A stretch of DNA of 7,851 nt, from positions 1 through 7,851 of the forward strand of contig JAUVBO010000093.1 of the NCBI GenBank assembly GCA_030591195.1, written 5' to 3'. This DNA comes from Pseudomonadota bacterium. GTDB taxonomy: Bacteria > Myxococcota > Polyangia > GCA-2747355 > JACKDQ01. The position numbers and the translations under genes were made by a program. Shown here one piece after another: positions 1-7,091 of the stretch. Under the pieces are notes generated by a model. That model was not told the DNA's origin. It did not search any database and worked only from the letters and a program-made list of their open reading frames with translations. Every line of letters starts with the position of its first letter. Position 1 is the stretch's first letter.

Positions 1-156
1 ATTGGGTTGACAGCCCTCTCCCCCCTCCCCCAGCATGGGGGCTAGCGGCTTGGTCCGGGCGGGGATTGGGGAGACGGGATGGGGAGCACCGAGAGCCAGC
101 AGAGAGCTTGCCTTCACGCGCGAAGAGCCCCTCCCGGGGCCAGCAAGTAGCGCGGC

Positions 157-1530
<1,374 letters not shown>

Positions 1531-1558
1531 GCCTCGGCCGCCTGAGGACGGAGATGGG

Positions 1559-1567
1559 GTACACTTC
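1559..1567 (+). promoter_or_regulatory. Candidate -10 region (TACACT) upstream of the propeller lipoprotein gene
   Basis: TACACT at 1560-1565 lies in the 83-bp gap between the regulator and the lipoprotein gene and would place a transcript start near 1571, about 40 bp before the ATG. No convincing -35 box is seen at 16-18 bp spacing, so support is only the hexamer and its position. The 9-mer GTACACTTC that contains it recurs on the minus strand just ahead of the convergent hydrolase gene (4861-4869), which makes it more likely to be functional. Confidence 0.35.
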
Positions 1568-1570
1568 TGG

Positions 1571-1584
1571 TCGACGTTCGTCGA
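1571..1584. promoter_or_regulatory. Perfect inverted repeat TCGACG-TT-CGTCGA, possible operator
   Basis: Two 6-bp arms separated by TT form a perfect 14-bp palindrome. It begins where transcription would start from the TACACT box, between promoter and Shine-Dalgarno, which is a typical place for a repressor site. G+C-rich DNA throws up such palindromes by chance, so binding is only a possibility. Confidence 0.3.
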
Positions 1585-1613
1585 GCGAGGCCAGAACCAG
1601 TGGAGACCCCTTG

Positions 1614-2969
1614 ATGCGATCGATCCACCTTTGCCTGATCCTGGTGCTGCCCTGGACTGGCTGTAGCAAGGACAGCGGCACCTCGTCGCCCTGTCCGCCC
1701 TGCGGCGAGGGGATGATCTGCAACCTGGCCACCGGCCAGTGCGTGGCAGGCCAGACCGCCAGGCCATGCACCCCGCCCTGCAGCGCTGGGACGGTCTGCG
1801 ACCAGACCACCGGCTATTGCGTGCCGGACTCGAGCACCAAGCCGGAGCCCTGCGGCCCGAACACGGTGCAGGTCGGTGCCGCATGCCAGTGCTCGCCCGG
1901 GTTTTCGGACTGCAACGCGGACCTGGGACACGGTGGGGGCGACGGCTGCGAGTGCACCGGCGCCTGCAGTGGCACCGTCTGTGGCGGCGCCCCGCCGGGC
2001 TGCGCGGCGACGGTTCCCCACTCCTGCAGCAGCAAGAGCCTCTTCTGCGACGCCAGCGGCGCCTGCGTCGCCTGCCCGGCCGGCACGTTCAACTGCGACG
2101 GCCTCGACGGCTGCGAGAGCCAGCAGCCGTGCGACGCGAGCTCCTGCACCAACCCCAGCTGGAAGGCCGTCGGCGTTCCCCCGCCCGATGCGCTGACCCA
2201 GGTCTGGGGCAGCAGCGCCAGCAACGTCTACGCCACCGGGTCGGCGGGAATCCTCCACTTCGACGGCGTCCAGTGGTTCAACAGCGGCGCCACCAGCACC
2301 TACCTCTTCGGCATCTGGGGCAGCGGCGTCGGCTACATCTTCGCCGTCGGCGAGTCGGGCAAGATCCTCCACTTCGACGGTTCCGGGGGCTGGAAGGAGC
2401 AGCCGTCGGGCGTCACGGTCCAGCTCAACGACGTCTGGGGCAGCGGGACGACCGTCTTCGCCGTCGGGGACGCCGGCACCATCCTCCGCTACGACGGCTC
2501 GAGCTGGACGCCGCTCACCTCGGGCACCTCCGAGGACCTCTACGCGGTCTGGGGCAGCAGCGCCAGCGACGTCTACGCCGCCGGCGACAATGGCACCCTG
2601 CTGCGCTACACCGGCTCGGCCTGGCAGCCGATCCCCCTGGGCCTGACCGGCTTCATCGAGGGCATCTGGGGCAGCGGGCCGAACGACGTCTTCGTCGTCG
2701 GCGACGACGGCCGGGTGGTGCACTACGACGGCTCGGGGTGGACCGCGATGACCTCGGGAACCACTCGCTTCTTGTTCGACATCTGGGGCAGCGGGCCGAA
2801 CGACGTCTTCGCCGTCGGCGACCAGGGGACCGTGATCCACTACGACGGCAGCGCCTGGACCGAGATGACGACCAACAACACCGACATCCTCACCGGCGTC
2901 TGGGGCGCCGGGCCCAACGACGTCTTCGCCGTCGGCACCAGCTTCATCCTCCGCTACTCCTGCAACTGA
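1614..2969 (+). CDS. Cys-rich lipoprotein with C-terminal seven-bladed beta-propeller
   Basis: The 451-residue protein starts at ATG 1614, chosen because GGAG (1602-1605) sits 8 bp upstream and a short hydrophobic signal follows. The upstream in-frame ATGs have no such signal. C17 in PWTGC is the probable lipidation site, although W at -3 is atypical for a lipobox. Residues 27-178 hold 25 cysteines, including two similar modules (about 26-44 and 51-70, each with GxxC..TGxCV) and GDGCE/LDGCE motifs. Residues 197-451 are seven repeats of about 39 residues, each beginning with VWGS or IWGS and running through DVFAVG to HYDGSxW; the tryptophans are at 198, 235, 275, 313, 352, 391 and 430. This WGS/DVFAVG repeat style is common in myxobacterial surface lipoproteins. 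The likely role is an outer-membrane-anchored, outward-facing binding or scaffold protein. No catalytic motif is seen and the ligand is unknown. It ends 6 bp from the convergent hydrolase gene. Confidence 0.93.
   Translation: MRSIHLCLILVLPWTGCSKDSGTSSPCPPCGEGMICNLATGQCVAGQTARPCTPPCSAGTVCDQTTGYCVPDSSTKPEPCGPNTVQVGAACQCSPGFSDCNADLGHGGGDGCECTGACSGTVCGGAPPGCAATVPHSCSSKSLFCDASGACVACPAGTFNCDGLDGCESQQPCDASSCTNPSWKAVGVPPPDALTQVWGSSASNVYATGSAGILHFDGVQWFNSGATSTYLFGIWGSGVGYIFAVGESGKILHFDGSGGWKEQPSGVTVQLNDVWGSGTTVFAVGDAGTILRYDGSSWTPLTSGTSEDLYAVWGSSASDVYAAGDNGTLLRYTGSAWQPIPLGLTGFIEGIWGSGPNDVFVVGDDGRVVHYDGSGWTAMTSGTTRFLFDIWGSGPNDVFAVGDQGTVIHYDGSAWTEMTTNNTDILTGVWGAGPNDVFAVGTSFILRYSCN
2202..2966 (+). repeat. 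Seven tandem propeller repeats, about 117-bp period
   Basis: The TGG codons opening each repeat step by 37-40 codons; the last three intervals are exactly 39 codons (117 bp). Repeats 5 and 6 match over 41 of 42 bases (2664-2705 against 2781-2822), including synonymous sites. That suggests recent duplication or gene conversion. Repeat 7 (from 2898) keeps the same core with several changes and stops before the outer-strand segment. Confidence 0.9.
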
Positions 2970-2975
2970 GGCGGC

Positions 2976-4856
2976 TCACGGCTTGGCGAGGGGGTCGATG
3001 ATCGTCGCCTGGCCGCTGTCGAAGAAGGTCTCGAAGAAGTGGGCCGCCTGGGTCCGGACCGCCTGGGTCGCCTCCGGGAACTCGTCGTCAGCCAGTAAGA
3101 AGCCGTGGTTTCCCTCGGCGTAGTAGAACACGCCCGGTGAAGCGGCTGGCGCGTCGCTCCGGGCGAGGCCTGCAAGCGGGATCTCGTCGGGGCAAGGGCA
3201 GACGTAAGTGACGCCCACGGCCCGCGCCAGGACCTCCACCGTCTGGGGGCCCATGTCGTCGGAGACCACGTGCTGCATCAGCACCTGTCGCCGCGCGGCA
3301 GGGTCCGGCTCGAGGTGCAGCAGGCCGGCGAAGGTCACCGGATCCACCCGGTCGAGGAACGTCTGCAGCACGGCCATCGCCCCGAGCTTGAGCAACAGGT
3401 TGCTCTGGTCGAGCAGGGCGAGGAAGCTGCCGCCGAGGCTCGAGGCCAGCCCGCCGCCGCCGACATTGAAGACCGTGACCTTGACGTCGGGCTCTACGCT
3501 GGTCAGCAGGACCCCGCTGATCGCGCCCAGGGACTCGCCGATGTAGCCCACGCCCTCGGCGGTGCTCAGCTTGTGCTCATGGCCAGCGGCCGAGACGGTG
3601 GTCAGCGACTTCAACAGCTGCACCAGCCGCATGCCGTTGATCGCCGTCTGGGCGAAGTTTCCCCGCAGCCGCGTCGGGTTCATGATGTCGATGAACGGGC
3701 CCTGCCCTGCCAGCTCGCCGTGAGCGATGTGGTCGATCGCCGCGGTGGCGATCCCCCGCGCCGCCAGGGAGGGTGCGACGTAGAGCGCGAGCTCCTTGCG
3801 CCCGCCGTGGCCGTGCTGCATTACCACCACCGGCGCCGCCTGGGGCGCCGAGGGCGAGGCGGCGGGCAGGGCGGCGGGCAGGGCGGCGGGCAGGGCGAGG
3901 ATGAACGGCACCTTGAGCACCTTGCTCGACGACAGCGGGAGGCTGACGTCGCCGTCGTCTCCCCTCAGGTCGGGCACCTCGAACTGGCCCTTGAGCACCG
4001 TGGCGATCGAGGACAGGTCCCCCACGCCGTCGGGTGCGTCGGGCAGGCTCCCCGGCGCGAAGGCGTCGAGCCACTCGAGGTTGAGCGGAATCGCCGACTC
4101 ACTCCGCAGGTGCTGACGGGCCGAGACGAGCACGTCCCGGGCGCTCTGGGTGGTGAAGACGAAGCCGTGGACGACGTCGGCGACGTCGGCGACGTCGATC
4201 CCCGCCGATCCGAGGTAGTCCAGCAACGGCCGGGCTCGCTCTCTGGCACGGGCCATGGGCTGCTGCCAGACACTGCCGGCCTCGAGCTCCCGCTCGCCCG
4301 CCAGCACCTGGAAAAACCCGGTCTGCTCGAGGCGCTCGCCGTCGGCCCGGCGCACGCCCCCGCGCAGCACCACGCCGTGGGCAGTGCCCGCCGCGAGCGG
4401 CACCAAGGGCGTCAGGTGCAGCACGTGGATCGGCTGTTGCTCCTCGTCCTTGACGTCGGCGTAGCCGACCTCGATCGGCACCGGCTCGGCGGTGGCGAGG
4501 TTGACCAGCAACACCGTCGCCTCCTCCCCCTCGCCGACGATCGACGCCGGGTCGAGCGCCTCGCCAGAGGTCCAGTAGGCCGGCCCGAAGGTACTGAAGC
4601 CGTCCAGCCCCTCGAGCCAGCTGATCATCTCCTCGCGAGGCCAGATCCCGACGTTGAGGATCGGCTCCAGCAGGGGGCTCGCCACCCCGTCGAGCTTCAG
4701 CCGCAAGCCGGTGGCAGACGTGTCGTCGGCGACGGTGAAGACGTCGCTCGGAAACGGCGCGACCACCGACGCCAGCGGCTCGAGCAGGGGGTCGTCGTTG
4801 CAGCCCGACAGCAACCAGACCAACGGCAGCAGGCGCCACACCCTTCGTCTCGTCAT
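2976..4856 (-). CDS. Alpha/beta-hydrolase fold lipoprotein (probable esterase/lipase-like enzyme)
   Basis: The 626-residue protein starts at the ATG at 4856-4854, where a basic n-region, a hydrophobic stretch and a textbook lipobox LSGC (C19) follow. The frame is open further upstream to 5252, but that part overlaps other genes and lacks a signal. Residues 34-185 look like an all-beta N-terminal region with an Ig-like strand pattern. The hydrolase core runs from about 313 to 612: VVVMQHGHGG (343-352, oxyanion region), nucleophile elbow GESLG with S442, candidate acid D533 or D534 in HVVSDD, and H584 in EGNHGF. The fold is established; the substrate is unknown, an ester or lipid at the envelope being a guess. 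The layout recalls secreted lipases with an extra N-terminal domain. An ALPA triple repeat (321-332) lies before the core strand. No Shine-Dalgarno is seen; see the promoter entry. Confidence 0.93.
   Translation of the reverse strand: MTRRRVWRLLPLVWLLSGCNDDPLLEPLASVVAPFPSDVFTVADDTSATGLRLKLDGVASPLLEPILNVGIWPREEMISWLEGLDGFSTFGPAYWTSGEALDPASIVGEGEEATVLLVNLATAEPVPIEVGYADVKDEEQQPIHVLHLTPLVPLAAGTAHGVVLRGGVRRADGERLEQTGFFQVLAGERELEAGSVWQQPMARARERARPLLDYLGSAGIDVADVADVVHGFVFTTQSARDVLVSARQHLRSESAIPLNLEWLDAFAPGSLPDAPDGVGDLSSIATVLKGQFEVPDLRGDDGDVSLPLSSSKVLKVPFILALPAALPAALPAASPSAPQAAPVVVMQHGHGGRKELALYVAPSLAARGIATAAIDHIAHGELAGQGPFIDIMNPTRLRGNFAQTAINGMRLVQLLKSLTTVSAAGHEHKLSTAEGVGYIGESLGAISGVLLTSVEPDVKVTVFNVGGGGLASSLGGSFLALLDQSNLLLKLGAMAVLQTFLDRVDPVTFAGLLHLEPDPAARRQVLMQHVVSDDMGPQTVEVLARAVGVTYVCPCPDEIPLAGLARSDAPAASPGVFYYAEGNHGFLLADDEFPEATQAVRTQAAHFFETFFDSGQATIIDPLAKP
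3861..3896. repeat. Three perfect 12-bp tandem repeats inside the hydrolase gene
   Basis: The unit GGCGGGCAGGGC occurs three times without a mismatch and is read on the minus strand as ALPA-ALPA-ALPA (residues 321-332). It lies in an Ala/Pro-rich segment (about 321-341) between two predicted core strands, where extra length would be tolerated. The length is a multiple of three, so slippage would change copy number without breaking the frame. Confidence 0.95.
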
Positions 4857-4860
4857 GCCC

Positions 4861-4869
4861 GAAGTGTAC
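4861..4869 (-). promoter_or_regulatory. Candidate -10 region (TACACT) for the hydrolase gene, possibly leaderless
   Basis: On the minus strand GTACACTTC (4869-4861) contains TACACT at 4868-4863, ending 6 bp before the ATG at 4856. A start from this box would put +1 at or next to the start codon, giving a leaderless mRNA, which fits the absence of a Shine-Dalgarno. No -35 match is seen. The same 9-mer lies upstream of the convergent lipoprotein gene at 1559-1567. Confidence 0.35.
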
Positions 4870-4938
4870 AACGCCGGCGTGACATTCGGCATGCGACAAA
4901 GGTCGCCCGGTCGCCACGAAGGCGAGAGGAGCCCTTCG

Positions 4939-5172
4939 ATGCGGATGATCTGGCTGATGTTGATCTGTAGCGCTGTGTTGACCGGGGCGTCCTGCGCGCC
5001 GCCCGAGGCCGAGCGCCCTCGGTCGCGACCCTGCAAGTCGTTGCTCCCCCAGAGGCCAGGTGGTTGGTTCGCGGCACCCAAGACCGAGACGGCCCGCTCG
5101 ACGGGGCGTAAGCTGCAGACGACAGTCCGGGGCCACGGGCACGGACCCGAGCAATGCCCCGGCAGCAGCTGA
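4939..5172 (+). CDS. Small probable lipoprotein, 77 residues, unknown function
   Basis: ATG 4939 has a strong Shine-Dalgarno, GAGGAG at 4926-4931, with 7-bp spacing. The product begins with a basic residue and a hydrophobic segment (about 3-16) ending at TGASC, so C19 is a plausible lipidation site, though G at -3 is not the usual Leu. The mature part (about 58 residues) is basic, rich in Arg, Pro and Gly, with cysteines at 32 and 73. I recognise no family. It is followed 31 bp later by the barrel gene on the same strand, so the two are probably co-transcribed. It could be the remnant of a longer lipoprotein, since the mature part has little recognisable structure, but the translation signals look intact. 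It is divergent from the hydrolase gene, with 82 bp between the two start codons. Confidence 0.62.
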   Translation: MRMIWLMLICSAVLTGASCAPPEAERPRSRPCKSLLPQRPGGWFAAPKTETARSTGRKLQTTVRGHGHGPEQCPGSS

Positions 5173-5203
5173 CCTCGACCCCAGCAGAGACAGGAGCAAG
5201 GCG

Positions 5204-5992
5204 ATGCAGGGCTGGCTAGCAGTGGTCGCGATCCTCGGGACGCTCGGCGCATCGCGCTGGGCAGCGGCCGACGATGAGATCGTCACTGATCGACCCGACG
5301 TGGCCGAGTCGAGCGAGACCGTCGGCAAGCTCCGGCTGCAGGTCGAGACCGGCGCCGACATCGAGACGACCAAGGTTGGCGACGGACGAACGACCGCCCT
5401 GCGCCTCCCGACGAAGGTCCGTTTCGGGCTGCTCGACCGCTGGGAGATCCACGTCGAGTCCGGCTGGCTGTCCCACGACCGCGTGTCCGGCGGTGGGGCG
5501 AGCGCCTCGGACACCGGGCTCGACGACGTGGGCGTTGGCACCAAGGTCCACTTCCTCGACGGCGGCGGCCTGGTGCCCTCGATGGGCACGCTGCTGACGC
5601 GGACCGTGCCCGTGGGCAGCGACGGGCACAGCGGCGAGGCCTTCGCCCTGTCACCCACGGTGGCAGCCGACTGGGCGCTGACCGACGCCTGGGGCGTGGC
5701 CAGCAACGTCGGCCTGACCATCGCCCTCAGCGAGCGCGACCTGGCCGCCGATACCTTCCGGTTCGCCCTCGGTGTCGGGCGCAGCTGGGCGCCGCTGACC
5801 GACCGCGTGCGGACGTACCTGGAGATCTTCGGCGAGACGGTGCTCGACGGCGGCGCCACCGCCCTGTCGGTGGACGGTGGCTTCACGGTGTTGCTCCGGC
5901 CGCAGCTGCAGCTCGACCTCTCTGTCCGGGCGGGCCTGACCGACGAAGCGCCCGATCTGGGTGGAGGCCTCGGCGTCAGCTTCAAGCTCTGA
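5204..5992 (+). CDS. Outer-membrane beta-barrel protein, Phenol_MetA_deg-like transporter family
   Basis: The 262-residue protein starts at ATG 5204 behind AGGAG (5192-5196) with 7-bp spacing. Residues 1-22 form a hydrophobic signal ending AAA before DDEIV, fitting signal peptidase I cleavage, although the n-region lacks Lys/Arg. The mature start TDRPDVAESSETV (28-40) followed by LQVETGADIE is the hallmark opening of the family labelled putative MetA-pathway of phenol degradation (PF13557). The rest alternates short amphipathic strands and turns (for example TGLDDVGVGTKVHF, 104-117; LTRTVPVG, 131-138), as expected for a small outer-membrane barrel. The family name is historical; a role in phenol breakdown is not implied. 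It may conduct or bind small molecules, substrate unknown. The last residues, SFKL, do not end on the aromatic usual for the barrel-assembly signal. The frame is open upstream to 5060 but without a signal or start support there. Confidence 0.88.
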   Translation: MQGWLAVVAILGTLGASRWAAADDEIVTDRPDVAESSETVGKLRLQVETGADIETTKVGDGRTTALRLPTKVRFGLLDRWEIHVESGWLSHDRVSGGGASASDTGLDDVGVGTKVHFLDGGGLVPSMGTLLTRTVPVGSDGHSGEAFALSPTVAADWALTDAWGVASNVGLTIALSERDLAADTFRFALGVGRSWAPLTDRVRTYLEIFGETVLDGGATALSVDGGFTVLLRPQLQLDLSVRAGLTDEAPDLGGGLGVSFKL

Positions 5993-6010
5993 GCTGTTCC
6001 GGAGCAGCTC
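5991..6010 (+). other. Hairpin overlapping the stop codon of the barrel gene
   Basis: GAGCTGTT-CCGG-AGCAGCTC can form an 8-bp stem (one G-U pair) with a 4-base loop, starting on the last two bases of the TGA. No T-run follows (TGCCCAAAAACTTG), so it is not a canonical intrinsic terminator. It may protect the 3' end of the mRNA or act with Rho. Confidence 0.45.
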
Positions 6011-6074
6011 TGCCCAAAAACTTGTCCTCCCCGATCTGGTAGGTGATGGTGGGTGTTAGACCGCCTGATCACTA

Positions 6075-6087
6075 CATGTAATACATG
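6075..6087. promoter_or_regulatory. Perfect palindrome CATGTA-A-TACATG over a -10-like box
   Basis: The 13-bp site lies 27-39 bp before the ATG of the next gene, in an A+T-richer patch of the 121-bp intergenic region 5993-6113. It contains TGTAAT (6077-6082), five of six matches to TATAAT. Only a poor -35 is present (GTTAGA at 6055-6060, 16-bp spacing). A repressor bound here would block polymerase. The rest of this gap holds the hairpin at 5991-6010 and nothing else I recognise. Confidence 0.45.
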
Positions 6088-6113
6088 GCCATTCGCTTCG
6101 GGGGAGGCAACAA

Positions 6114-7073
6114 ATGAGTCAGAAAGCATCAATATTAAAGATATTAGCCGTGTCTCTATCCCTGGCCGGCTGCGGTCTCGCCGCCACGGGGCTGCCGGTT
6201 CCGTATGAGGAAAACGGGAGCGTCGAGCCGAGCACCGTCAGCTGGTACACGATGGGGGCGGTGGTGCACGTCGGCCCGGCCGAGGCTGACCGGCTTGCCG
6301 GCGCCCTGCCAGGCTCGACACCAAGCGCTTCAGGAGCGAAGGAAGACAGCAAGCTCCCGGGAGATCAGCTCGCGATCGCGCCGCCGGACATCGCCCAGCG
6401 GCCGGGGCTCGACGGGATCCAGTCCGCCGACCCGGAGGTCGGCACCAGCGATCCAGGCGGCAGTGACCAAGGCGAGGATGGCTCAACCGACCTGCACCCC
6501 GGACCGACCGTCGAGCCGCAGCTCGGGCCAGCCGGCGAGTGGAGCTACCCGAAGGTGGGCGAGTTCGTCACCCATTCCCAGGCGCAATGGGGATCGACCG
6601 TGAGCAGCGCTCCGGGCACCTACCGCGATGCTCACTTCGCCGCCGCCTTCCCGGACGGCCTGACCGTCGGCTGCGAGCTCGGCGACTCGCTGACCTTGAC
6701 CGGCCCGGCGGCCGTGGCGGCGCTGCTGCCCCAGGGCGGCGTGCCCGGGGTGCTGCTCACCGACCAGATCGACCCCCCGACGGCCACGGCCGCTGGCTCT
6801 CTCGCCGGCGAGATCGTGGCCCTCGAGCTATCGGTGGGCTTCGACCTCCACGACCCGACGCTGGGCAGCAGCGAGACGAGCCTCGAGGATCTGGTGCTGG
6901 CCGAGACCGGGTGCAAGGGCCTCTCGGTCAAGCAGGTGCTCGAGCTCGCCAACGCGGTGCTCGGCAGCTGCCGCACCGACTGGGCACCGTCCGTGCTGGT
7001 CGACTGCCTCGAGACGACCAACGCCGCCTTCGACGGTGGCACCACCGCCACCAAGGCGCTGCGCTACCACTGA
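6114..7073 (+). CDS. Lipoprotein with acidic/Pro-rich linker and conserved secreted domain of unknown function
   Basis: The 319-residue protein starts at ATG 6114 with an excellent Shine-Dalgarno (GGAGG 6103-6107, 6-bp spacing) and unusually A+T-rich first codons that would ease initiation. The signal peptide ends in lipobox LAGC, with C20 lipidated. Residues 21-65 are mixed. Residues 66-140 are low-complexity, rich in Gly, Pro, Ser, Asp and Glu, and look like a flexible spacer. Residues 141-319 form one domain with WG (159-160), PGTYRDAHFAAAFPDGLTVG (167-186), GVPGVLL (209-215), AGEIVALELSVGFD (231-244), SVKQVLELANAVLG (271-284) and AAFDGGTT (304-311). From memory, closely similar C-terminal regions occur in large secreted proteins of Bacteroidetes and Deltaproteobacteria; I know no assigned function. 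Four cysteines (187, 267, 286, 298) could pair. The gene converges on the next with 15 bp between stops. Confidence 0.92.
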   Translation: MSQKASILKILAVSLSLAGCGLAATGLPVPYEENGSVEPSTVSWYTMGAVVHVGPAEADRLAGALPGSTPSASGAKEDSKLPGDQLAIAPPDIAQRPGLDGIQSADPEVGTSDPGGSDQGEDGSTDLHPGPTVEPQLGPAGEWSYPKVGEFVTHSQAQWGSTVSSAPGTYRDAHFAAAFPDGLTVGCELGDSLTLTGPAAVAALLPQGGVPGVLLTDQIDPPTATAAGSLAGEIVALELSVGFDLHDPTLGSSETSLEDLVLAETGCKGLSVKQVLELANAVLGSCRTDWAPSVLVDCLETTNAAFDGGTTATKALRYH

Positions 7074-7091
7074 GTCACCTCGGTCGACTCA
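7071..7091. other. Inverted repeat formed by two convergent stop codons
   Basis: TGAGTC (7071-7076) and GACTCA (7086-7091) are perfect 6-bp arms around a 9-base loop. Each arm includes the TGA of one of the two convergent genes. There is no T-run on either side. It could fold in both transcripts and serve as a weak shared 3' structure. Three of the six bases pair simply because both genes end in TGA. Confidence 0.35.

Noticed and set aside
7..36. TTGACA at 7-12 with CAGCAT at 31-36 as a promoter for the regulator
   Set aside because: The -35 is perfect but the -10 matches only three of six at 18-bp spacing in a polypyrimidine run, and it lies 120 bp upstream. Not enough support.
91..115. Possible -24/-12 (sigma-54) promoter around TTGC at 108-111
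   Set aside because: The GG that must lie 12 bp upstream of the GC is absent. The regions before 1614, 4939 and 6114 were also scanned without a match.
127..140. GCCCC-TCCC-GGGGC hairpin before the regulator start
   Set aside because: A 5-bp G/C stem is expected by chance at this composition, and there is no Shine-Dalgarno to hide.
4879..4907. GTGACA at 4879-4884 as the -35 of the small lipoprotein/barrel operon
   Set aside because: No -10-like sequence occurs at 16-18 bp downstream (GGTCGC region).
3270..4970. Long plus-strand open frame (566 codons) opposite the hydrolase gene
   Set aside because: Arg/Gln/His-rich product without motifs, antisense to a gene with signal peptide and catalytic residues.
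4857..5252. Upstream extension of the hydrolase gene to 5252
   Set aside because: It would bury a perfect lipoprotein signal 132 residues inside the protein and overlap the divergent small lipoprotein and barrel genes.
4099..6132. Long minus-strand open frame (677 codons) across the 4939, 5204 and part of the hydrolase genes
   Set aside because: Ser/Arg-rich composition and no start signal; it conflicts with three better-supported genes.
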